A stretch of 18,330 bases of DNA. It comes from JABHHG01 sp964419445 (lineage in GTDB: Bacteria; Fidelibacterota; Marinisomatia; SCGC-AAA003-L08; D37C17). The notes under the pieces are model-generated. The model was not told the origin of the DNA and did not search any database. It saw only the letters and a program-made list of their open reading frames with translations. The stretch spans positions 1-18,330 of the forward strand of contig CAYQPE010000028.1 in the NCBI GenBank assembly GCA_964419445.1. Direction: 5' to 3'. The position numbers were made by a program, and so were the translations under genes. Below are positions 1 through 9,400 of this stretch, piece by piece; position 1 is the stretch's first letter; every line of letters begins with the position of its first letter.

Positions 1-561
1 GCTTTGGGAGCGTTAAGAATTGAATTGGCAAACCGTGAAAACCTCATTGATGAAAACCAATGGGCACCGTTGTGGGTAGTTGATTTCCCCCTTGTTGAAT
101 TCAATGAAGATTTAGAACGGTGGGATGCTTTGCATCACCCATTTACATCGCCACATCCTGATGATATTGAAAAAATGGATACAGATCCAGGAAATGTAAG
201 ATCATTGGGGTATGACATTGTAATGAACGGCTATGAGCTTGGTGGTGGTTCAATTCGTATTCATGATAAAGATTTACAAGGGAAAATATTTTCACTATTA
301 GGTATTAGTGATGAGGAGGCTGATGAAAAGTTTGGTTTCCTTATGAATGCATTTAAGTATGGTGCTCCTCCTCATGGTGGAATGGCATTTGGTTTTGATA
401 GAATTGTTATGCTCTTAGTGGGTTCTAATCAAATTAGAGATGTAATTGCATTTCCAAAAACCACTTCAGCCATGTCATTGATGGATAATTCTCCATCTCC
501 AGTGGATAATGTACAGTTAGATGAGCTTCATTTATCTATAATTGAAGATAGCGATGGATGA
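1..561 (+). CDS. aspS: Aspartyl-tRNA synthetase, C-terminal part (5' truncated by window edge)
   Basis: Class II aminoacyl-tRNA synthetase that charges tRNA with aspartate in the cytoplasm. Only the last 186 codons are present; the frame is already open at base 1. The visible part is the end of the catalytic domain, after the bacterial GAD insertion. WAPLWVVDFP is the conserved strand after that insertion, and HHPFTSP, NGYELGGGSIRIH and KFGFLMNAFKYGAPPHGG follow in the order known for bacterial AspRS. GMAFGFDRIVMLL is class II motif 3, with the ATP-binding arginine in FDR. RDVIAFPKT near the end is also typical. It ends at TGA 559-561 and is followed by an intrinsic terminator, so it is probably the last gene of its own transcript. 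The N-terminal anticodon-binding domain is out of view, so discriminating and non-discriminating (Asp/Asn) types cannot be told apart. Confidence 0.96.
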   Translation, partial: ALGALRIELANRENLIDENQWAPLWVVDFPLVEFNEDLERWDALHHPFTSPHPDDIEKMDTDPGNVRSLGYDIVMNGYELGGGSIRIHDKDLQGKIFSLLGISDEEADEKFGFLMNAFKYGAPPHGGMAFGFDRIVMLLVGSNQIRDVIAFPKTTSAMSLMDNSPSPVDNVQLDELHLSIIEDSDG

Positions 562-562
562 T

Positions 563-591
563 TTGAAAACTGAGTGATTTATATGTAAATT
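563..591 (+). promoter_or_regulatory. Weak candidate sigma70-like promoter downstream of aspS
   Basis: TTGAAA at 563-568 and TAAATT at 586-591 are separated by 17 nt. The -35 matches the E. coli consensus at 5 of 6 positions and the -10 at 4 of 6. Transcription would start near 597, upstream of the hairpin at 628-662, so any phoH transcript would have to read through that terminator. FCB-group sigma factors often use other motifs, so this is a pattern match only. Confidence 0.22.
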
Positions 592-627
592 ACTCGGCTT
601 TATGAAAACAGATTTATCACAGTTAGG

Positions 628-662
628 AAAAAGCCCTAACCCTACTGGGGAGAGGGCTTTTT
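628..662 (+). terminator. Intrinsic terminator between aspS and phoH
   Basis: A ten-base-pair perfect stem pairs AAAAAGCCCT (628-637) with AGGGCTTTTT (653-662). The 15-nt loop can form an extra CCC/GGG pairing (640-642 with 647-649). The 3' arm ends in a T-run continuing as CTATTTTA. It lies 66 nt after the aspS stop and about 20 nt before the phoH start, so it most likely ends the aspS transcript. It may also act as an attenuator for phoH if transcription begins upstream. Confidence 0.8.
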
Positions 663-682
663 CTATTTTAAAAGGGTGATTA

Positions 683-1651
683 TTGAAAAAAAAGATTGAT
701 ATCTCAGGTGTTGATCCCTTGTCTTTTGTAGGCATGCGAGATGAAAACATCAAAGCGTTAGAAAAAAAATTCGATTCAAAAATTGTCGTTCGTGGGAGTT
801 CAGTGAATTTAGATGGTAAAAAGGATGACCTTGAAACCATCCAAGTCATTATGAATGATATGTTGTCAACCATCAATCACAAAGGTTTTGTAGATGTTGA
901 TGATGTAAATTCTCTCATCAATTTGGCTAAATGTGGAAAAGGGGGTACGGTTTCTGAAAATGAAAACGGGATGCCCATTATTTTACATACACATAAAGGT
1001 ATGGTGTCACCTCGAACTGCTGGGCAAAAAAAATATCATGAAGCCGTTCAAAAAAATGATATTGTATTTGCAGTTGGGCCAGCGGGAACGGGTAAGACTT
1101 ATCAAGCTGTAGCCAGTGCTGTGGCAGCCCTAAAGCGTAAAGAAGTTGAGCGAATTGTTATCACACGTCCAGCTGTTGAGGCCGGTGAACGATTGGGGTT
1201 TTTACCTGGAGATTTAAAAGATAAGGTAGATCCTTATCTTACACCATTGTATGATGCACTAAATGATATGATTCCACGAGATAAATTAAAGGTTTATTTA
1301 GAGCAACGTACCATAGAGGTTGCCCCTCTTGCATATATGCGAGGGCGTACACTTCACAATGCATTTATGATTTTAGACGAAGCCCAAAATGCCACAACCA
1401 TGCAAATGAAAATGTTTTTAACACGGTTGGGCGTTACATCAAAAGCTATAATTACGGGTGATATTACCCAAATAGATTTGCCTCCACAAGATTCATCAGG
1501 ACTTATAGAGGCTACAAAAATATTAAAAAATGTAGATGGTATTGATTTTATTTTCTTTGATGAAGAAGATGTGGTTCGTCACAGGTTGGTGAAAGATATC
1601 ATCAAGGCGTATGCCAAAAATAGTAAGAAACGTAAATCTACTAAAAAGTAA
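683..1651 (+). CDS. phoH: PhoH-family ATPase (PhoH-like protein)
   Basis: Cytoplasmic P-loop NTPase of the PhoH family, 322 aa, the usual length for short bacterial PhoH. Residues 1-60 look like the small KH-like N-terminal region. The ATPase core carries Walker A GPAGTGKT (132-139), Walker B MILDEAQ (229-235) and the sensor motif TGDITQIDLP (258-267). ITRPAVEAGERLGFLPGD at 160-177 is a family hallmark. The start is TTG at 683, supported by AAAGGG at 671-676. The next in-frame ATG (codon 18) would remove part of the N-terminal domain. The family is linked to RNA metabolism and stress, and the exact substrate is unclear. phoH often lies next to ybeY, but here a thiolase follows after 18 nt. 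The C-terminus is strongly basic (KKRKSTKK). Confidence 0.93.
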   Translation: MKKKIDISGVDPLSFVGMRDENIKALEKKFDSKIVVRGSSVNLDGKKDDLETIQVIMNDMLSTINHKGFVDVDDVNSLINLAKCGKGGTVSENENGMPIILHTHKGMVSPRTAGQKKYHEAVQKNDIVFAVGPAGTGKTYQAVASAVAALKRKEVERIVITRPAVEAGERLGFLPGDLKDKVDPYLTPLYDALNDMIPRDKLKVYLEQRTIEVAPLAYMRGRTLHNAFMILDEAQNATTMQMKMFLTRLGVTSKAIITGDITQIDLPPQDSSGLIEATKILKNVDGIDFIFFDEEDVVRHRLVKDIIKAYAKNSKKRKSTKK

Positions 1652-1669
1652 AATTTGGAGTTTTAAAAC

Positions 1670-2851
1670 ATGTCGAAAAATGTGGTAATTGTATCATATG
1701 CTCGCACACCAATGGGTTCATTTAAAGGAGCATTAAGTACGGTATCTGCCCCTAAGTTGGGCGCCGTTGCAATAAGTGGGGCATTGTCAAAATGTAATGT
1801 AGATACATCGCAAGTTGATGAAGTCATTATGGGGTGTGTCCTCCCTGCGGGATTAGGTCAGGCACCAGCACGTCAAGCCGCTATATACGCAGGGCTACCT
1901 GATGATGTAGAGACGCTAACTATTAATAAAATGTGTGGTTCGGGACTTAAAGCTATTATGCAGGGTCAACAGGCTATATTAGCTGGTGATGCTGATGTTG
2001 TGGTTGCTGGGGGCATGGAAAACATGAGTCAATCCCCACATTATATTTTAGGTAGCCGAGATGGTGTTCGCTTAGGTCATGGGAAGCTCATTGATGGTAT
2101 GATTCATGATGGGTTGTGGGATGTGTACAATAATCAGCATATGGGTAATTGTGCTGAAATTTGTGCCAACGAATTTGAATTTTCACGAGAAGCGCAAGAT
2201 GAGTATGCAATCCGTTCATATTCTCGTGCTCAGGAAGCCATTGCTAATGGTATTTTTGAAGATGAGATTGTACCAGTAGAAGTACCTCAACGAAGAGGTG
2301 ATCCTATAGTTGTCACTACAGATGAAGAACCAAACCGCGTAAATTTTGATAAATTAAAAGCATTACGCCCTGCTTTTGAAAAGGAAGGCTCCGTTACTGC
2401 AGGAAACGCAAGTACCATCAATGATGGTGCCGCTGCGGTGGTGCTAATGTCAGAAGATAAAGCAAATGAATTGGGATTAACACCTCTTGCAAGAATTGTT
2501 GCACAAGCATCTGCAGCACATGCTCCTGAGTGGTTTACTACTGCACCTGTTAAGGCTATGAAGAAAGTAGTGGATAAAGTAGAGCTATCTATGGATGATA
2601 TTGACCTGTTTGAAGTGAATGAAGCCTTTGCGGTAGTTGCAATGGCTGCAGAAAAAGAACTTAACTTAGATGCCAGTAAAGTAAATGTGAATGGTGGTGC
2701 AGTATCAATGGGGCATCCAATTGGTGCATCAGGTGCACGCATCATGTGCACATTACTAAATGCAATGAATCAAAAAAATGCCAATAATGGAATGGCATCC
2801 ATTTGCATAGGTGGGGGTGAAGCTTCTGCGGTAATTGTGGAGAAAGTGTAA
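1670..2851 (+). CDS. Acetyl-CoA C-acetyltransferase (acetoacetyl-CoA thiolase)
   Basis: Cytosolic thiolase, 393 aa, full length for the family. It interconverts two acetyl-CoA with acetoacetyl-CoA and CoA, or cleaves longer 3-ketoacyl-CoA. The acyl-accepting cysteine is Cys89 in NKMCGSGLKA. The catalytic histidine is His349 in GGAVSMGHPIGASGAR, and the second cysteine is Cys379 in CIGGGEAS. VAGGMENMSQSPH at 112-124 and NEAFA at 317-321 are further signatures. Alignment by eye fits acetoacetyl-CoA thiolases (AtoB/PhbA/ThlA type) better than the trifunctional-complex FadA type, but chain-length preference is not certain. GGAG at 1657-1660 sits 9 nt before the ATG. The stop codon overlaps the next start as TAATG, which points to translational coupling with the hydroxyacyl-CoA dehydrogenase. 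Confidence 0.95.
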   Translation: MSKNVVIVSYARTPMGSFKGALSTVSAPKLGAVAISGALSKCNVDTSQVDEVIMGCVLPAGLGQAPARQAAIYAGLPDDVETLTINKMCGSGLKAIMQGQQAILAGDADVVVAGGMENMSQSPHYILGSRDGVRLGHGKLIDGMIHDGLWDVYNNQHMGNCAEICANEFEFSREAQDEYAIRSYSRAQEAIANGIFEDEIVPVEVPQRRGDPIVVTTDEEPNRVNFDKLKALRPAFEKEGSVTAGNASTINDGAAAVVLMSEDKANELGLTPLARIVAQASAAHAPEWFTTAPVKAMKKVVDKVELSMDDIDLFEVNEAFAVVAMAAEKELNLDASKVNVNGGAVSMGHPIGASGARIMCTLLNAMNQKNANNGMASICIGGGEASAVIVEKV

Positions 2852-3696
2852 TGCAAAAAGTTGGAGTTATTGGCGCTGGAACCATGGGAAATGGAATTGC
2901 TCATGTTTCTATATTGAGTGGCTTTGATGTTGTATTGGTGGATATCAATGAGGAATTTTTGAATAAGGGAATGGCAACCATTGAAAAAAATATGGAACGT
3001 CAAGTTCAAAAAGAGAAAATAACCACTGAAGAAAAAACCGCTGCATTGAGTAGAATTGCTGCATCAACAGATTTTAATGATTTTGCTCAATGTGATATTG
3101 TTATTGAAGCAGCCACAGAAAATAAAGAAGTTAAAGCATCTATTTTTAAACAATTGGATGAGATTTGTAATTCTAATTGTATTTTGGCAAGCAATACGTC
3201 ATCAATATCAATAACCGAAATTGCAGCAAATACCAACCGAGCTGACAAGGTCATTGGAATGCATTTTATGAATCCCGTTCCTATTATGAAATTAATAGAG
3301 GTTATTCGTGGTCATTTAACTAGTGATGAAACTGCACATTCCATACAAGAGCTCTCAACTAAAATGAATAAAATTGCAGTTGAGTGTAATGATTATCCCG
3401 GATTTGTGGCCAATCGAATTTTGATGCCCATGATTAATGAAGCCATATTTTGTTTAATGGAAGGTGTGGCTGAGGCAAAGGCAATTGATGATATTATGAA
3501 ATTAGGAATGGCCCATCCTTTGGGACCCCTTGCGTTAGCAGATTTAATTGGGTTAGATGTGTGTTTAGCTATATTGGAAGTGCTTCATAAAGAATTAGGT
3601 GATAGTAAATATCGTCCATGCCCATTACTGAAAAAGATGGTTGCTGCAGATATATTGGGCAGAAAATCAGGGCAAGGTTTTTATAATTATAATTAA
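2851..3696 (+). CDS. hbd: 3-hydroxybutyryl-CoA dehydrogenase
   Basis: NAD(P)-dependent dehydrogenase converting (S)-3-hydroxyacyl-CoA to 3-ketoacyl-CoA, 281 aa, the normal size for the stand-alone enzyme without a crotonase domain. The Rossmann motif GAGTMG is at 8-13, with Asp31 at the end of strand 2 as expected for NAD. Conserved residues of this family are visible: Ser/Asn in SNTSS (114-118), His138 in GMHFMNPVP paired with Glu150, and Asn188 in PGFVANR. The ATG overlaps the thiolase stop by one base, with GGAG just upstream inside the thiolase gene. Its product is the thiolase's substrate, so the pair works in sequence. The direction, degradation or butanoyl synthesis, cannot be read from the sequence. 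Confidence 0.95.
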   Translation: MQKVGVIGAGTMGNGIAHVSILSGFDVVLVDINEEFLNKGMATIEKNMERQVQKEKITTEEKTAALSRIAASTDFNDFAQCDIVIEAATENKEVKASIFKQLDEICNSNCILASNTSSISITEIAANTNRADKVIGMHFMNPVPIMKLIEVIRGHLTSDETAHSIQELSTKMNKIAVECNDYPGFVANRILMPMINEAIFCLMEGVAEAKAIDDIMKLGMAHPLGPLALADLIGLDVCLAILEVLHKELGDSKYRPCPLLKKMVAADILGRKSGQGFYNYN

Positions 3697-3705
3697 AGAG
3701 TTAAA

Positions 3706-4845
3706 ATGAATTTTTCATTATCAGAAGAACAAAAAATGATTCGCCAAACTGCACGAGAGTTTGCCATTAATGAATTGGCACCAGAGGTAGTTGAACGTGA
3801 TGAAAAGAAAATTTGGCCTAAAGAGGGCATCCAAAAGATGGGTGAGCTTGGGTTTATGGGAATGATGGTGTCACCTGAGTGGAATGGTGGGGGTATGGAT
3901 GTAATTTCTTATGCTATTGCCATGGAAGAGATTGCTCGAGTAGATGCGTCTGCATCTGTAGTCATGTCTGTAAATAATTCTCTCGTATGTTTTTTATTAG
4001 AAAAATTTGGAAGTGATTTCCAAAAGGAAAAATATTTAAAACCATTGGCATCAGGTGAAAAATTAGGTGCCTATTCACTGTCTGAACCGCAATCGGGATC
4101 TGACGCTTCCAACATGAACACTATTGCCAAAAAAGAAGGCGATTTCTACATCGTTAATGGAACAAAAAATTGGGTCACGAATGGAATAAATTCAGACTTG
4201 GTCATGCTGTTTGCTGTAACGGAACAAGGTATTGGCCATAAAGGAATTTCGTGCTTTATCGTAGAAAAAGGTTGGGATGGATTTGAAGCAGGAAAACCAG
4301 AAGACAAATTAGGAATTAGAGCCTCTGATACCAGTGAATTATATTTTGATAATGTAAATATCCCCGTTGAAAATTTAGTTGGTGGTGTAGGTAATGGTTT
4401 TAAAATTGCCCTTGCTACATTAGATGGAGGCAGAATTGGTATTGCCTCTCAAGCACTCGGAATTGCTCAAGCATCACTGGATGCATCTATCAATTATTCA
4501 AAAGAGCGAATTCAATTTGGGAAGCCAATTTCCGCAAACCAAGGGATTCAGTTCAAACTCGCAGATATGGCAATGGGGATTGAGACTGCACGGTTAATGA
4601 TACATAAAGCAGCATGGGCTAAAGAGAATGGTCAAGCTTATGGACATATGGCTTCTATGGCAAAAGTTTATGCATCTGAAGTAGCCATGAAAGCATCTAC
4701 AGATTGTGTGCAAATTCATGGTGGTTATGGATATATCAGAGAAACAGGTGTTGAGCGCCTTATGCGTGACGCAAAAATTACACAGATTTACGAAGGTACA
4801 TCTGAAATTCAAAGATTGGTAATTGCAAGAGCATTACTTAAATAA
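3706..4845 (+). CDS. Acyl-CoA dehydrogenase, short-chain type
   Basis: FAD-dependent acyl-CoA dehydrogenase, 379 aa, full length. It introduces the alpha-beta double bond into acyl-CoA and passes electrons to electron-transfer flavoprotein. Family signatures are GAYSLSEPQSGSD (121-133), QIHGGYGY (336-343) and the C-terminal IYEGTSEIQRLVIAR. Glu363 in YEGTSE occupies the catalytic-base position of short-chain and butyryl-CoA enzymes; in isovaleryl-CoA dehydrogenase the base lies elsewhere, so that specificity is less likely. RFGKPI-type and RDAKI motifs are also present. It follows hbd by 9 nt with a modest AAAGAG ribosome site. Neighbours suggest short-chain or branched-chain acyl-CoA oxidation. 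The exact substrate is unknown, and no etfAB is in view. Confidence 0.94.
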   Translation: MNFSLSEEQKMIRQTAREFAINELAPEVVERDEKKIWPKEGIQKMGELGFMGMMVSPEWNGGGMDVISYAIAMEEIARVDASASVVMSVNNSLVCFLLEKFGSDFQKEKYLKPLASGEKLGAYSLSEPQSGSDASNMNTIAKKEGDFYIVNGTKNWVTNGINSDLVMLFAVTEQGIGHKGISCFIVEKGWDGFEAGKPEDKLGIRASDTSELYFDNVNIPVENLVGGVGNGFKIALATLDGGRIGIASQALGIAQASLDASINYSKERIQFGKPISANQGIQFKLADMAMGIETARLMIHKAAWAKENGQAYGHMASMAKVYASEVAMKASTDCVQIHGGYGYIRETGVERLMRDAKITQIYEGTSEIQRLVIARALLK

Positions 4846-4857
4846 ATTGGAGAAATA

Positions 4858-5955
4858 ATGGATATTTTTAAAAAAATGACTAAAATGGGTCATGAGCAAG
4901 TTGCTTATTTTTGTGACCCTCACTCAGGATTAAAAGGAATTGTAGCCATTCATAATACCGTATTGGGTCCTGCACTTGGTGGGTGCAGAATGTGGAAGTA
5001 TGCCACTGAAGAGGAAGCTCTTGTGGATGTACTTCGTCTATCGAAAGGAATGACGTATAAGGCAGCCATCGCAGGATTGAATTTAGGTGGTGGAAAAGCG
5101 GTTATAATTGGTGACTCTAAAAAAGATAAATCAGAGAATTTATTTCGGTCATTTGGTCGTTTTGTTGAAGGTCTTGGCGGTCGATATATTACTGCTGAAG
5201 ATGTGGGTACAAGCATGAAAGATATGGGCCATGTAAGAATGGAAACCAACTATGTTACGGGTATTACTAAAACATTAGGCGGAAGTGGAGATCCTTCTCC
5301 CGTAACAGCCTATGGTGTATATGTGGGCATGAAAGCTGCAGTTAAGCAAAAGCTAGGCAGAGACTCTTTGGATGGTTTAAAAGTATCAGTTCAAGGCTTA
5401 GGACATGTTGGTACATATTTAACTGAATATTTATACAACGATGGTGTGGAGTTATTCGTCACGGATATTGATGAAGATGCCATTGATAATGTGGTTAAAA
5501 AATATAATGCAACTAAAGTTGGATTAGATGAAATCTATGATTTGGATGTGGATGTGTATGCACCTTGTGCGCTAGGTGCCACCATTAATGATGACACCAT
5601 TCCTCGACTAAAATGCTCAATTGTTGCTGGGGCTGCAAATAATGTACTAAAAGACCCTGAAGTTCATGGTCTTGCTGTTATGAAAAAGGGAATACTCTAT
5701 GCTCCAGATTATGCCATCAATGCAGGTGGATTAATAAATGTATCAAATGAATTAGAAGGATATAACAGAGAGCGTGCATTTAACCAAGCAGAAGGAATTT
5801 ATGATACATTGATGGGAATTTTCTCACGTTCAGAGAAAGAGAATATTGCTACCAATAAAGCATCAGATTTACAGGCTGAAGACAGAATCCGTCAGATTGG
5901 CGAGTTAAAGTCATTTTATTTACCATATAAAAAGTCGTTTAAAATTCGTGACTAA
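4858..5955 (+). CDS. Glu/Leu/Phe/Val dehydrogenase, probably leucine dehydrogenase
   Basis: NAD-dependent amino-acid dehydrogenase, 365 aa, close to the length of leucine dehydrogenase and shorter than glutamate dehydrogenase. It deaminates L-leucine, valine or isoleucine to the 2-keto acid and ammonia, or runs in reverse. Lys68 (KGMTYKAA) and Lys80 (GLNLGGGKAV) match the substrate carboxylate-binding and catalytic lysines of Bacillus-type leucine dehydrogenase. The coenzyme domain has GLGHVG at 180-185 and Asp203 (VTDID) for the NAD ribose. CALGATIND and GAANN (258-262) are family motifs. GGAG at 4849-4852 supports the ATG. Its place after acyl-CoA dehydrogenase fits a branched-chain amino-acid breakdown route. 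Phenylalanine or valine as the main substrate cannot be excluded. Confidence 0.9.
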   Translation: MDIFKKMTKMGHEQVAYFCDPHSGLKGIVAIHNTVLGPALGGCRMWKYATEEEALVDVLRLSKGMTYKAAIAGLNLGGGKAVIIGDSKKDKSENLFRSFGRFVEGLGGRYITAEDVGTSMKDMGHVRMETNYVTGITKTLGGSGDPSPVTAYGVYVGMKAAVKQKLGRDSLDGLKVSVQGLGHVGTYLTEYLYNDGVELFVTDIDEDAIDNVVKKYNATKVGLDEIYDLDVDVYAPCALGATINDDTIPRLKCSIVAGAANNVLKDPEVHGLAVMKKGILYAPDYAINAGGLINVSNELEGYNRERAFNQAEGIYDTLMGIFSRSEKENIATNKASDLQAEDRIRQIGELKSFYLPYKKSFKIRD

Positions 5956-5962
5956 GGACGAA

Positions 5963-6403
5963 ATGACACGTAAAGAAAAGCGAATTGCTCGTGTTATTGC
6001 ACTTCAAGCAATTTATGCTTATGAAATGGCAGAAACTGATGCAGGAAATGCCATTGCATCAATTGTTGAAGATATGGAAGAAACTCCAGCTCCTGTAGTA
6101 ATAACTTATGCAGGGACATTGGCACGACTTTCCAATGATCGCCGTGAAGACACCAATAAATTAATCGTTGAAAGATTAAAGAATTGGGAACTAAAGCGGG
6201 TGTCAATAATGGATAAACTTATCTTACGATTAGCACTTACGGAAATGTTGTTTGAAGATTCAGTACCTCCAAAAGTATCCATTGTGGAGGGTGTTGAAAT
6301 CGCTAAAGTTTTTAGTACTGATGATAGTAGCCGATTTGTAAATGGAATTTTGGATTCAGTATACAATGATTCATTAAAAGGTCTTATAGTTTTCGAGAAT
6401 TAA
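5963..6403 (+). CDS. nusB: Transcription antitermination protein NusB
   Basis: Small all-helical RNA-binding protein that, with NusE/S10, binds boxA and supports rRNA antitermination. From this start it has 146 aa, typical for NusB. The N-terminus TRKEKRIARVIALQAIYAYE matches the basic helix and ALQ-LY signature. The C-terminal half has MDKLILRLALTEML, VSIVEGVEIAKVF and SRFVNGILDSV, the usual NusB block. I place the start at ATG 5963 because AAGGA (5954-5958) lies just ahead. A GTG at 5948 in the same frame adds five residues but has no ribosome site and would overlap the upstream gene by 8 nt. The stop is one base from the secA start, so the two are probably co-translated. Confidence 0.92.
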   Translation: MTRKEKRIARVIALQAIYAYEMAETDAGNAIASIVEDMEETPAPVVITYAGTLARLSNDRREDTNKLIVERLKNWELKRVSIMDKLILRLALTEMLFEDSVPPKVSIVEGVEIAKVFSTDDSSRFVNGILDSVYNDSLKGLIVFEN

Positions 6404-6404
6404 T

Positions 6405-9400
6405 ATGTCAGTATTTACAAAAATAGTAACAGGAATATTTGGGAAAAAATCTGATAGAGATTTAAAAGAAATTAATCCACAAGTTGATGAAATTAACGCC
6501 ATTTATCCCACATTAGAATCACTATCTGATGAGGATTTAAAAAAGCGTTTTCATACAGTTAAAGATGATTTGCAGGAGAAGATTGCATCTTCAAAAGAGA
6601 CATTTGCAGCAGAAGGATTAAAACGTGAAGATGTTGACAGTGAACTTCTAAAAGTTGAACAGGCATTTCTTGATGAAAAAATGCCAGAGGTTTTTGCCAT
6701 TGTGAAAGATGCATCACGTCGATTATGTGGTACAACTTTCAATTTAATGGGTCAAGATGAATCATGGGAAATGGTTCACTATGATGTACAGCTTATTGGC
6801 GGAATTGTATTGCATCAAGGTCGAATTGCAGAGATGAAAACAGGTGAGGGTAAAACCCTTGTTTCTACCCTTCCAATTGTACTTAACTCAATAACGGGCA
6901 GAGGTGTTCACGTAATTACGGTTAATGATTATTTGGCTGAACGTGATAGCCAATGGATGGGACATTTGTTTTCATTTTTAGGATTAACCGTTGGATGTAT
7001 CCTTAATCAAATGGGAAGTGAAGAACGTCAACAGATGTATGCCTGTGATATTACTTATGGTACCAACAGTCAGTTTGGATTTGACTATCTCCGCGATAAT
7101 ATGTCAGTTGTACCTGAGGACCAAGTTCAGCGAGGGCATGCCTTTGCCATTGTTGATGAAGTTGACTCAGTACTTGTAGATGAGGCAAGAACGCCGTTAA
7201 TTATTTCAGGTCAAGTGGATGCACCGGGTAATCAACAATATAAACAATGGAAACCCAGTGTTGAAGGCCTGTTAAAAAAGCAGACATTATTAATCAATAA
7301 GCTGGTATCTGAAGTAGAAGAATTATTAGAAAAAGATGAACGTGAAGCTGCAATTAAATTGCTAACAGTTCAGCGAGGTGCACCTAAAAATAAACGATTG
7401 ATGAAAATTTTCCAGCGACAAGGCACCCAACAAATGGTGATGAAAATGGAAAGTGAATTCATTCGTGATAAAAAGTTGAATGAAATTGATGAGGCTTTGT
7501 ATTTCAGCATTGATGAAAGAGCCAATATTATTGACCTCTCTGAATTGGGTCGAGAGTTTTTATCTCCGTCAGATCCAGAAAACTTTGTTATTCCTGATCT
7601 TGGTGAACTTTTCCATGAAATAGAATCTGAACCAGGGATTTCTTCATCGGACATATTGGCGAAGAAAGAAGATGCCCAATCCCTACATGCAGAACGAAGT
7701 GATAGAATCCATGCTTTAAATCAATTATTAAAAGCCTATTCACTATTTGAAAAAGACGTGGATTACATTGTTCAAGATGGTAAAGTTTTAATTGTAGATG
7801 AACATACAGGGCGTGTATTGCATGGTCGCCGATTTAGTGATGGTTTGCATCAATCTTTAGAAGCTAAAGAAAATGTGGTTATTGAAAAAGAAACTCAAAC
7901 CATGGCTACCATTACTATACAAAATTATTTTAGAATGTATGATAAACTTTCAGGAATGACGGGAACTGCAGTTACTGAAGCCAATGAGTTTATGGAAATT
8001 TATAAATTAGATGTTGTGGAAATTCCTACTCATAGACCTATTTCCAGGAGTGACCACGAGGATATTATTTATCGTTCAAAACGAGAAAAATACAATGCTA
8101 CCATAGTTAAAATTCAAGAGCTTTTCCAAAAAGGTCAGCCAGTATTGGTGGGTACAACTTCTGTTGAAGAATCTGAAACGTTATCCAGAATGCTCCGTCG
8201 TCAAAAAGTTCCTCATAATGTATTGAATGCCAAGCAGCACCAAAAAGAGGCTGAGGTCATTGTGCGTGCTGGACATAATGGTGCAATAACTATTGCTACC
8301 AACATGGCTGGACGTGGTACAGATATCAAATTAGGTGACGGTGTAAAAGAAAATGGTGGGTTGTTTATTTTAGGTACAGGTCGCCATGAATCTCGTAGAA
8401 TAGATCTTCAATTACGTGGTCGTTCAGGGCGACAAGGTGATCCTGGTGAATCTATTTTCTATTTGAGTTTAGAAGATGATTTGATGCGACTGTTTAATTC
8501 TGATAGAATTGCCAAAGTAATGGACCGAATGGGCGTAGAAGAGGGTGAAGTTATTACTCATTCCATGGTAACGAAATCGATTGAACGTGCACAAAAGAAA
8601 GTAGAGGGACGCAATTTTGGCATTCGGAAGCATCTCTTAGAGTATGATGATGTAATGAATCAACAGCGTGAAATTGTGTATAATAGACGAGACTATGCTC
8701 TGCATGGTGATGGGATTGTTGAAGAAATCGATACTATTTTAGGTGAATATCTAGACTCAATTATTATGGAGTTTTGTGAAAGTAGTAATTCCATTGATTG
8801 GGATTGGGATGCCATTAGCCATGAGGTAATCAATACATTTTCATTAGATATAAGTTCAGAGAATGATAAAATTAGTACTGCTGAAGAATTGAAAGATTTA
8901 GTCAAGCAAGGTGCGAATTCTATTTTATCATTTAAGCGTGATACTTCTGAAGATGGTATGTTTGATAGATTCCAAAAATTTGTATTGTTGCGTACCATCG
9001 ATGAAAAATGGAGAGAGCATCTCTATGCAATGGATCAATTGCGTGAAGGTATTGGATTGCGTGCATATGGACAAAAAAATCCCCTAATTGAATATAAGCA
9101 AGAGGGGTTTGGAATGTTTGCTGAAATGATGATTGATACGAACCGAGAAACATTAAAGCGAATTTTTAGAACCAATATTTCGCATCTTGCAGAGTCAACG
9201 CAAACTCCACAAAAAATGCCTCGAAATATGAAAATGCAACATGATGAAACTCCTGGCCCTGGATTTGTACCACCTCCACAAGGTGGGGGAAATCCACAGC
9301 CACAGCAAATGAAAAAAGTCCAGCCTGTTCAAGCAGATAAAAAAGTGGGGCGAAATGATGATTGCCCATGTGGAAGTGGAAAAAAATATAAGAAATGTCA

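Noticed and set aside
2287..3009. Antisense reading frames over the thiolase and hydroxyacyl-CoA dehydrogenase genes
   Set aside because: They are shadows of well-recognised genes with all catalytic residues, and show no motif of their own.
5948..5962. GTG start for nusB
   Set aside because: No ribosome site precedes it. ATG 5963 has AAGGA upstream and gives the typical NusB N-terminus.
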